This document shows positions 33,401-45,400 of a stretch of 64,000 nucleotides of DNA, one piece after another (the stretch's first letter is position 1; every line of letters begins with the position of its first letter). The notes under the pieces are model-generated. The model worked only from the letters and a program-made list of their open reading frames with translations, was not told where the DNA came from and did not search any database. Made by a program: the position numbers and the translations under genes. The stretch comes from Chrysogorgia sp. JL179-B06 (Eukaryota; Cnidaria; Anthozoa; Scleralcyonacea; Chrysogorgiidae), in NCBI GenBank assembly GCA_035772405.1, contig JAYKKM010000196.1:3404001-3468000 (forward strand), given 5' to 3'.

Positions 33401-36400
33401 TGCACGAACAGTCAATCTGTAACCTGGTGTTGTCTCGAAATCCAATTTAGACGCGAGTGACAATTCGCCTAAAGAGAACAAGTTCGAGTAAAGTCACTTC
33501 TCTGAATTTTAACCGGCCTAGTTAAGGGGGAATTGTGGTAAAAAAACAACTTTTAAATAAAAGGTCTTCAAGTGTAATATTTAGAAATGTTATGTAATTA
33601 GAAAGGTTTTACGGTAGCTGCTCTTGTACTCGAGAAATAACGTTTTCATTCTCGAATTTTATGCTTCTGGTCGCGGCCATTTTGCTTGACGACTCAAAGT
33701 TGATGTACAGCGGCAGTTACCTTTTTAATTTTGACGTCATTGTTCCTTGCACTCAATGACGTCAAATTGAAAAGAAACCCCGCTGTACATCGAGTTTGAG
33801 CAAACTCTAAAATGGCGGCGTCCGGAAGCATAAAATACGAGAATGAAAACGTTATTTCTCGAGTATAAGAGCAGATATCGTAAAACTACTAAAAGGCCTT
33901 TTATTTAAAAGCAAATTATTTTTTGACTACAGCTGCCATTTAAATAAATCGTACTACAAACGTCAAACCACCACCAGCAAAAGCACCAACATCACCATTA
34001 GAACCAATCAAAACCGACAGCATTAGCCCTCATGCCAATACGACTAGAAACATTACTAAACCGGGTTTTTTTAAGAACTCAAACTTTGAAAAATTAAGAC
34101 TGTATGTATGAGCTTCTTTGACAGGTTTTTGTAACAATTAAAATGTTATGTGTATAACTACTGTAAACAAATCCGCCACACTAATTGTATTAAAGTGCCT
34201 ATCTCACGTTTGGGGATTTTACATATTCGTAATATTTGGGTTTTCCTGAGAAAAATCATAATATATCTTGTCAGCCAAAAATTTTATCTTTATGGAGTTT
34301 TTTGCTGTTAAAATTAGAGGCATTTTTGTGGTAAGTAAGAAAAGAAAACTGGTTTGGAATGCCTCTTGTGACATCACATCCGGTAACTTCGACAATGGAA
34401 AACTCCATGAAGATGAAATTTTCGGCTGACAATATATATTATGATTTTGCTCAGGAAGACCCAAATATTACGAATATGTAAAATCCTAAACGTGAGATAA
34501 AATTCGTCAATCAGAAGATAAGTAATCAAAAGCAAAACTTACCGGTATTAAGGTCACAAACAAATTGTCCAAAATTGTCTCCAGATATTATGTTGAACAC
34601 CGGTCTGCCGTTTGGACATCTAGAATGAAGTCGTTTGAAGACCTTGTCCACGACGGTGTCTTCGGAAAGTTCGACAGTGTAAGATGGCTTCTGGAAGATG
34701 CAAGCATCTCCAGACTCGATTCTTATAGACACCTGTGCTTCAGATCTCAACGGCTTTTCTCCTAGATCACTGGCTTCAATAATCAACGTGAACTCGGCCG
34801 GAGTAATAATACCCACTAGCTGATCCAATACTTTCAAGGCACCAGTTCTCGCATCGATACCAAATCTCTTGCTCTTGTCACTTTTTAGTTCATACCTTAA
34901 TTTCGAAAGACGTTTACATGTTATATAATTCGACACCTTTCACAAACACCACAATGTTTGTTTTGCGCCTTGGCGTAACTCTGGGATAGGAAAAGGGAGC
35001 TAGAAGTGGCGAAAATGGTTGTTGTGATAGATGGCTGTAGTACGTTGGATTTGATGTTCTTCTTATTAGTCCTTGACGTTGTTTGTTCGTGATTGTGTTT
35101 AAACGTCGAAGGAACAAAGTTTTAGTTGGCCTTCACATTAGATTTAAGTCCGTCGGCAAAATGAACAAAATATAGACGTGAGTTTTCTGAAGACATTTTC
35201 CCGCCTAATTCTAGCCAACCTTGGTAATTCTATAGAATTTTAGTTGGCCCTTGTCTTTCTAGGCAATTAATTCACACATTCTAGCTCCCTTTTTCCTACT
35301 AACTCAATATGTTTTGTGTCAGAGTTCTCCCCAAGGTGGAAAGCATTATGGTATTTGCGAAAGGGGCAAATACATATAATGTACTTGTACATGTAGATTA
35401 TTGCATGGAAAGTGCGACGTTCTGTTTTATCAGACATAGTTTGACGCTACTCTGGCTTTAAAAGGTTTTTTGAACGTAACTTTAAAAGTTACTGTCCATG
35501 ACCCAACGTTTCGACACTGCAATCTAGTGTCTTCATCAGTGCTGATCATTGTAAAGTTAGGATCCCTATTTATACCCTCATATAGAACCGATGATGACGT
35601 TATTTATTAACAAGATGCAAATAAGCTTCTGGTAATAAACCACCGTCGTCGCGATTCAATGGGGAGTGGGCTCTATTGATCCAGACAACGTCTCTGACGG
35701 TACCGCGGAATAGTGGTAATAATTTTGGAATTTTCCCACGCAATCTCATTGTAGGTTACGCACGCGTGCTCCGACAAAGCAGAATTTTCCTTTTTTGAGA
35801 AGTAAACAGCCTTTTAGTGTTCTTTTAAACGCGTACGAAACTGACGTTTAGTCTGACCGATGTACTCCTGATCACAGTCATTTCATGCAATGGAATAAAT
35901 AGCGTTGAAGCTTATTTGCCTCTTGTTAATAGATAACGTCATCATCGGTTCTATGGGGGTATAAATAGGGATCCTAACTAATTAGAGTGTCGAAACGTTG
36001 GGTCATGGACAGTAACTTTTAAAGTTACGTTCAAAAACCTTTTTTTTAAGCCAGAGTAGCGTCAAACTATGTCTGATTTATCACCTTATTTGTCTCGTTG
36101 AACGAACGAGTGAGGTACAAGCAAATGAGTTCAAGAAACAAGCAAATGAATTGAAACAGTATAAAGTACTTTCATGTTGTTTTCTGTTTATTACATGTAT
36201 CACAATAATACGTGGACTATTTTTCAATGCTACGTCAATAATAATGTTAATAAATATTATTATTATATGGCTAAGAAAGATGGCGCACGCTGATTGGTTC
36301 GTGAGAGGTCCGGAAAAAAGCGTATTGCCCTCCCGGCGCTGTGAGAGGGCAATACGCTTTTTTCGGACCGGTAAGTTTTGGTGGGAAAATTTCTAAGTTG

Positions 36401-39400
36401 ATTTAGATGAAAATAAAAGAGGATTTGAGTATGTTAGTTGAAAAAGTTCGAACAATAACACGTCCTGGAACATTAGTGCTGCTTTTCTTGAAAGCTGTTT
36501 ATCTATAAGTGAAGAAAATGAATGCTTAACGACCAGTAACGCGTGTAAACATGAAGCGAAATCAAAAAGCTCAGAGGTAAGGTAAACGGCAACATCTGAA
36601 GACAAACACAACGTTAAAAACAGAGAACAAAATGAACCAAAAGCCATATATAATAAATGTCTTATTAACCTCGTTTGCTTGGTCTGTACGGTAAAGTATT
36701 TGCCTTCGTTTTTTTCACACAGACCTCGCTCCTTCGTCGCTCGGTCTGTACGAAAACCTCAGGCAAATACTTTACCGTACAGACCTCGCACTCGGTTAAT
36801 AAGTCTTTAATATAATGTTAATTCGATGTTAATAAACTTTCATGCAACATTTCTTAAATCGCGGTTGATGAAACTATGCAAAGATCATAGGCGTACCTGA
36901 CCAGTTATGTTTGGGAGGAAACATTTCTGCTCGAAAAATTAAGAGTCGACTGTCGATCATCGGATGCAGTGTGGCAGGCGCAACTTCATACTGTGTGTGA
37001 CTAGATTTGTCAACGGTTTCCTAACCGAAATAGGGGAGTTAAGTACTTCATCTATCGTATGTGATATAGCCCTGACAATAATTTTAAACCGGACAACTGC
37101 AAAACAACTCTAATATATTATGTTAACGTTAAAACATATTACTTTAATATTAAAACAGTTCAAAATATAAATTTTTCATAAATATTTAACAGCAATATTA
37201 CCCGAATTTACTCGAAATTTCTTTCAAAAAGTGCCCGAAATTTTTATTTAATTTTCAGGTTCTGGAACGAAACTCTTAGCTAGAGAACACACTCTGTACG
37301 GCCCTTTCCACGATTTCCGGTAAAATATTGTTCTTTATTAAATTGTACAGTAGAAATTCAGGATTTTTCCTGAGTATTGACAGATTGACTGGCAAATGTG
37401 AAACTGCATATACATGTAATATAAATATACATACCTTATTTCACCGTTTTTGCCATCGTCGAAATCCAACGCAGTAACGGTCGCTACAGTAGAACCGATT
37501 TTAGAGCTCTTAGGCACCACAAAGAATATCGGAGGTGAAGGAAATGTAGGGGTACAGTCATTCACATCATCCACAATAACATTCACCAGAGAATGTGCCA
37601 TGCGTGGTGGAGTGCTGTCGTCCTTGGCTATGATAAGTAGATAAAAGGAAGAGATCTTCTCTCTGTCGATAACTACTCCAGGTATAGTCTTAATGACACC
37701 CGTACTCTCTTTGATGGTGAATGTATCTTGGGGATTGCCCAGCCTAAATGTTATCCTCTCTCGGATCTTGTAACCTCTGACGAACGGAGTGAAAACAGTC
37801 TGCACAGATGAAGTATTTTCACGTATGTGCGCTACAAAGGACGGACGAGGAAAGTGAAGGGCGGTAACTGGGACCGGTTTGAACAACACTCGTACATTTG
37901 CACTCCCCGTTATTTCACCGTCATTTACTTCGACAACGGCGCTAAACCAACCCTCGCTCGCTTTTGATGGCGCAGCAATGGTAATCACACCACTTGTGGG
38001 ATTGACAGTAAGTAAGGAGGAGGTATCTTGCTGCTTGATAGAGAACGTTATGTTGCCGAGGTTATCTTGATCAGAGGCCGTCAGGGTGGCAACCTGCACA
38101 CCTTTGTATGTTGGTAGATACATTATGACCTCGTAGAGTCCTTTTGAAAAAACTGGAGCAACATCGTTGATGTTTTTCACGTGCACAACGACTGTAGCAA
38201 TGTCAGACAAGAATGGTGAACCTCCGTCATTAACTTTCACCAGAAAGGTATAGGAGTGTATCATTTCGTAATCCAAATTTAACTATAAGGAGGAAAAAGA
38301 ATAATGCGTTAGATTTAAAGAAACATTATACCTCAACTATAAATTGTCCAGTCAATTTAAACTCGAATTCCCCGCTATTTCTCCGGGGCATGATATTTGA
38401 CCTCGAATCACCCGCTGATGACGAATACACCTGCTGATCACAAATACTAATAGAGGAACAACAAGACGTTTCTAGACGTTTCAAGACAGCATTTAAGATT
38501 GTTTCGGTATAATATATCATTTATAGACCCTCCGCTCGGGGAATTCGTCGAATTCCCCTTGCTCCGGGTCTATAAATGATAATTATTTCATCAATATCGT
38601 TATCAATGGAATTTTTTCAGCCCAACCGAAATATGGGATAGGATGGCTAACCCTACTCCCCTGAGCATTGTAATGACAGTAAGAATAGAGCAGGAGAAAC
38701 ATACCTTGGAAGTAAGCAAGGCACCTGTATTTTCATCAAGTTTAAAATAACTATCCATCCCTGGATTGATTATTTCGTATTTCAGTTTTCGATTGTTTGG
38801 CTTCACGTCCATATCCAAGGCAGCTATCACCAAGGGATGTCCTTCTGTATTTAATACCAACGTGCTCTCTCGAGCATTTTCCTCGATATAGCCAATAAAA
38901 ACTTGTTCCTCCATTCGCGGAGCATTGTCATTCAAATCCTTAATTTCTATTTTAATAGTTGATTCCTGTGAATAACCATCACCATCTTGAGCTTTCACTC
39001 GCAGTGAACAAGAAGACACTTTCTCTGCATCAAATATTTGCTAAATCAAAAAAGCAATAAACTTGATGAGATTTAACAGTGAATTGTGATTGGTCATGGT
39101 TTAGAGATAATTTAATAATTTTACTCATACCAATACCAGGCCTAAACCAAAACCTCAAATATCTTATCCTAATGCTTATCCTAAATGTTAGACCTCCTAC
39201 ACATTATTTCAGCAGTATACCAACATTTTAGAGTACAGTACTGCCTAGAAATAACCTAACAGAAACCGAGGTTCAACCGAGGTCGAACCTCGGGGTCGGC
39301 CCGAGGTTCAACCTCGCGTAACCTAACCTTTACCGGATTCACGAATGACTACCAGTTTAACAGTCCTTTATGTGCAATTGGTGTAGATTGTAAATTAGCC

Positions 39401-42400
39401 ATTCTAGTCTTGTTTTTCTGCTTATTACATACATAAGTAGATGACAAAATTACTACATTCTGATTGGTCGAGAGGCACTCAATAATTACACTCTGGCGAG
39501 TGCAATTAATGTTACCATGGTACATTAATGCAGATAACATTCCCTGTGAAACTTTCTCATTCTCCTTACAGCAACAGAAAAGACGTTTTTAATTCGCTCA
39601 GTACAGTAAGTACACCTACCTGTACACGACTATTTAGTACATAAATTTGACTTTTTGGTTGTGTTTAGTGATTTTCAAGAAATTTTCTTGTGTAAAAATG
39701 AATTGGCTTCTGTTAAAGAGTGTTCTACTGTAGAGATGTGCCGGATCCGGATACCAGTATCCGGCGGATACCAGTATCCGGTAAAATTCCGCTATCCTGT
39801 GGTATCCGGTAAAATTCTACTGTAGTTATTGTTGGTGGTTAACAAATCTTTAGATGCACGAAAAGAAATATTTTGACAAGTTCAACAACAACGTAATTTT
39901 ATCATGCATCATGATAAATAAGTACTATACAATATCATATATGATTTTGCTTGTGCAATTATGGATTTACACTACAGGTACTTGTGATATTTGAAAAGTG
40001 TGCCAAATTGCATTTGGCTAATGGCTAGTAATCGGCTAATGGCTAGTACTGTAATCGCCTAACAGCACAATTTTCAAATATCACTCATACATGTAGTGTA
40101 CAGTAAACCCTAATAATTCCACTTGCTATCATATACTGGTACATACATGATTACCTACTGTATACTTACAATTCAATACAATTATTAACAAAAACGATGG
40201 TTGGATGGTAGTGTTGGGCGATATATCGATATAATCGTGATATTTTCACTCACAATTATCGTATCGAAGGTAGAAACTTGAGTGACGATATATCGTAATT
40301 ATCGCCATGCTCGTTGACTATCGTGATATTGCTTTGCATGTGTACTTATCTTTTATAAAACCCTAAAAAATTCTTTCAATTCCTTGAAAATATAGTTTTT
40401 AAAACTATTTTCTGTATGTTTGCCACAAATGAAGTTGCCGACTGTGTTTGCACCATGCACCCATGGTATTTGTGCCAGTGGAAACAATACATTATACAAC
40501 GTTTGTCACAGGGTTCGAATTAGAGAGAAAAAGTCGACTCGCTAAAAAAATTGTGAATTTCGAGATGCTACATGATTCGACACCCATAAAAATAAATGGG
40601 CATTTTAAATTCTAAATCTTCAAATTTCTGACTTTTAATTTATCTCGCCCATGTAAATCACGTTAACATTTAAGTATGCCATGGTGTAAAATGATGATTC
40701 AAAGTAAGAAATAAGTAATGAAAAGAATTTACAACATCTACGACCTGCCAAAATACAAGAGATCCGCAAAAACCACGATGTAAATAAGCTTGACGGGGCC
40801 TGAGACGACAAAATGGCGGCCATTGAATTTCGTTCCAAATTTTGTAAATATTTCTGCTATATTTTTCACATATCTTTTTTTAGAAAAACAAAACATTGAA
40901 CGCAAAAATGGAAAACGAATACATGTTATTAAAAAATGTCGATTCGCAAAAAAACAAAATTTTCTATTCGCAAGTGCCAAAAATCGGCTCGCAAATTGCG
41001 ACCTGCTAATTCGAACCCTGTGTCAAACGTTAATATTTAATATATTTTTCTATATCTTATAAGTGTAGCTTAAAATCAGTAAGACAAGTTATTGAGGTTG
41101 TGTTTTTTGATATTTATTAAAGACTTGAAACTGTGTTGGCTTTTATTGCATTATCGCTATATAATCGAATATCGTGATAATTTCTCAGTCGATAATTGTG
41201 ATATGATTTTTTAATATCACCCAACACTATTGGATGGTTGTATTTAAATACAGTACACTGTGCAAAGAATATTAACATCACAACTGAGTACAAAATATAG
41301 CTAACCCCATTTACTTCATCCCTCTAAAAACTAGAAAGTTGAATGTCCAGATGATGAAAAAGTTTACAACACTGTACCTTGGTAGTTATTATTCCAATAA
41401 ATGGGTTGATTTGAAAACCATTTGCACAAGCTGTTTCATTGATAATAGTGTAAAATGTCATCAAGCCATCAAAGCCAACAGATTCAACAACAGTGTTTAT
41501 TGGCTGATTCTCATACATTGAGGCAGAGAATATGTCCTTGGCAAAGCCAGGTCTGTGTCCATGAGTCAACAATACCACCTGTTAACAATACCACAAATTA
41601 AATTAGTGGAAAATAATATGGAAAACAATCACTGGTTTTCTAGTTTGTGGGAGACATATAAGGTCATACACTTTTCTGTTTTAGCTACCAAGCCTCACTT
41701 TGACACCATATTTTCTTCTTAAACAAAAGCAAGGCTTGGTTACTAAATAATGTAATAACAATAGTTTGACATACAGTAAAGTAAGACCTATAATGATTAC
41801 CTACTGTATCAACCAAGAGAGGTACATAACACAGTACAGTACTTGCCTGAGGTTTCCATACAGACCACAAAAACTTTAAACACCAAACACCAAACAAATG
41901 AGGTGAACACCGCTAGTACTGTATTCTAACACTAGAGTCAACTTTCATAAAAATGGTCAAACAAGATTATAATGAAAAAGACAGAGTTGTCATTCCTATA
42001 TACTAACCGTTACATTAACAGTCGCACTAAGACCATGTGCGCCATCATCTCTTACTTCAACAGTCAAGGTATATTGAGACATATGAGAAGCTTTAAGTTC
42101 TTTGTTGGTCTGTATCACACCACTTTGTGGCTTAATTGTGAAAGCAAAACCATAATTTCCTGAGGTTATGGAATATTTGAGCACTGCATCCCGTCCTTGA
42201 TCCTTGTCCTTGGCGAGCAGTTTTATAACATCGCTGCCACGTGGTATATTCTCTGGAATGACAATGTGATATGATGGCTTGATAAACTCAGGCTTCCATT
42301 CATTCACATCAGCCACATTGACGACCACATACATTGTGCTCTCCTTTGGTTGATATGCACTGTCAGTCATAGCAACAATAAGGACATGAGATCTCATATC

Positions 42401-45400
42401 TTCGTAATCTAGTACTCCTTTTATGGTTATCTCACCAGTGTTCTCATTAATATCAAACAATTTGAGGGACTTGGAAACAACTGCTGATTTGAAGGAATAT
42501 CTGATTTTTGCATTGATGCCAGAATCAAGATCGGACGCTAAGAGCAAGACAAAAGTAAAATGTTTTAATAGTACTGTACAGTACATGTAAAGAGGATATA
42601 ACAGAAAGAAGAACTTGGATATTAAATGCAAGAATGAAGAACAACCACACCTACAGTGTTATGTAGTATGTAACTGTACACCCCAAATTTCCAGAACAAC
42701 AATTCTGGTAGCACTATGGTGGCACTACATTGTACCATATGTTAGTATAATACATGTATTAAAACTAACCTGTAACAGTGACAACTTTTGTTCCAGGTGA
42801 AACGTTTTCTGACACTGTGACTATTCTTTCTATCATTTCAGCCACAGGGTAATGGTCATTGATGTCTTTTATTTTAATGTTCAGTTTGAATTCAGATGAG
42901 TAAAGCCCATCAGTGGCACTTATCACAACATGGTACTCCTTTGCTGGATCTAATTCTGCAATTAACTCTAAACTGTCAAGTGGATTTACCTGTAACTGGA
43001 ATCGTTGATCTTCATTTCCAGATTTTATGAAATAAACTGGAAAGTCATTATCTTTATCTGTTGCTGGCATAATCACTATTTTGTGTCCAACAGGGGTGTT
43101 TTCAGCCAGTGAAATATTCACTTGTTTTTTCAGAAAGGTAGGTGGATTTTGACCTAAAGTTAATTGTTCAGTCACAACCAAATCAATGTTAGTTTTCTCA
43201 GATAATTCAGGATTGCCACTATCATTTGCTTCAAGTTTTAATTGAAAAGAATCAGTAGAATGAAGAATAACATTACTAAACAACTGTCCAGATTTTGGAT
43301 CAATTCGTAATTTGCCATCTTTGTTACCACTCAAAATCGTGAAGGTCAAATCACCATTGTCACCTTGATCTCCATCACAAGCAAGGACTTGCCCAAGAAG
43401 AGTATTATTTGGGATGTTGCTGGTGCCAGATATTATAAAGTCGATATTAAGGTTATCTTTAAATTTGGGACGATTATCATTCTCATCTTGAATTAGGATA
43501 GTCAAAGATGCTTCACTTGATCTTGGTGTTGAGCCATTATCTGTGACTTTTACAACAAGTTGGTACATCTTTTGCTTCTCATAATCCACAGGTAGTTTGG
43601 TTGTAGTAATAAGACCAGTTTTGCTATTAATCTTAAAGTGTCCTCCACTATTTCCAGTGATGATGCTATAGATGAGTCTCCCATTTTCTTCAGCATCCAA
43701 GTCAGATGCAGAAACCTTGACCACAATCTCTTCAGCTTGAGTGTTCTCTGGTATTTTACTCTCGTAAACTGGTGGGCTAAATATGGGATAATTATCATTT
43801 TCATCTTCCACCTTTATCAGAAGTTGAATATTATTGTGAAATTGCCTCGATTGTTGAGTAAGAACTTGAATGGTCAACCAGTAATAAGGAAATTCTTCAT
43901 GGTCCAGTGATTCTGTGGTAGTGAGCAGACCTGATGTATCTGTTAGGTCAAACTTGGAAACATCTGTGCCATCAACAATAGAGAACAAAAATGAACTTTG
44001 TCTCTCTAAATTTCTATTAGGATTTGTCAGTTGTCCAATTTGGTACCCAGCTGGAGAATTTTCAAGTACAGAATACTTTATTATTCCACCTTGGTTGCTC
44101 ATGATTTGGACATCTTCATCACTGATCCTCTGCATGATGTGGATATTAACATGGGCATTTGATATCAAAGGTGGCTGTCCCTGATCACTAACAACAACAG
44201 TTAAGTTGTAAACATCATGAACACTGATAGTTAAGCGTCTCTTCAGTTTCAGAAGTCCTGTTTTATCAGTAATTGAAAAGAGATCAGATCCACGACTTTT
44301 AGCCAATGTAAAACTCACTATTCCACCATTACCAGAGTCTGGATCAGTAGCCACAACTTGAGTAATAGGGGTTTGCATTGGAAAGTCCTTCATTACATAA
44401 ACATCTTGCATAACATGATTAATGATAGGAGAATTATCATTTTCATCCAGTACATTTATAATAACTTCTGCTTGACCAACATGCTGATTAGTGGAAGATC
44501 CATCCAAGGCTAATGCTTTCAAATTATAAGACTTTTTTACTTCAAAATCCAAATGTTTGTTTATAATTAAGTCTCCACTGTTGTAATCAATGAAAAACAG
44601 TTGGTCATAATCATCTGTCAGTTGATAAGTAATCCTTTGGTTGACTCCCTCATCATTATCTTTAGCAACAAGTTTTAAGACTGTACTTCCAACTGGAATA
44701 TTCTCTGAGACTGGAATATTGTAAACCATGTGTTCAAAGACAGGTGCATTGTCATTCACATCCTTAACAACCACAACCACTTTGATGAAGTCAGCTTTTC
44801 TAGCAACACCCAAATCCCATGCAGAGATATTCAGTTCATATTTAGGAATTTGCTCTCTATCAAGTTGTGCAATCGATTTTAACTCTCCTGTTTCAACATC
44901 CATGTCAAAACGTTGATTTGTGTTTCCATCAACAATGTAATAATTCAGCAGTCCCTCATACCCATTGTCATTGTCAGTTGCTTTCACAGTTGTCAATACA
45001 GATCCAATTTCTAAGTCTTCTGATATTGTTATAACCAACTCTCTATCTGTAAATCTTGGTGAATGAATATTCCGTGGGGGTCTGCTATCAATAACTGGCT
45101 CATCAGGCACTATTGCAACTTGGTGTTCTGATTTTCGCTTGAGGGCTTTAATATAGGCATCTGAGTCTTTGCAAGACACATCTTCCTTTGTTTTCTTGCT
45201 ATCAATTGTAATTTGAAGAAAAGCATTATTTAAAGACTTGTAAGTCCCATCATTAGCAAAAACAATAAGACTATAAGAACTACGTGCATCAATAAGTGGC
45301 TTGGAAACAGTTACAACTCCTGAGTTTGAATCAATAGCAAAATAACTTCCAGTATTTCCCATAGTCAATGAAAATGAAGGTTGATCTTTCGTATCCACAT

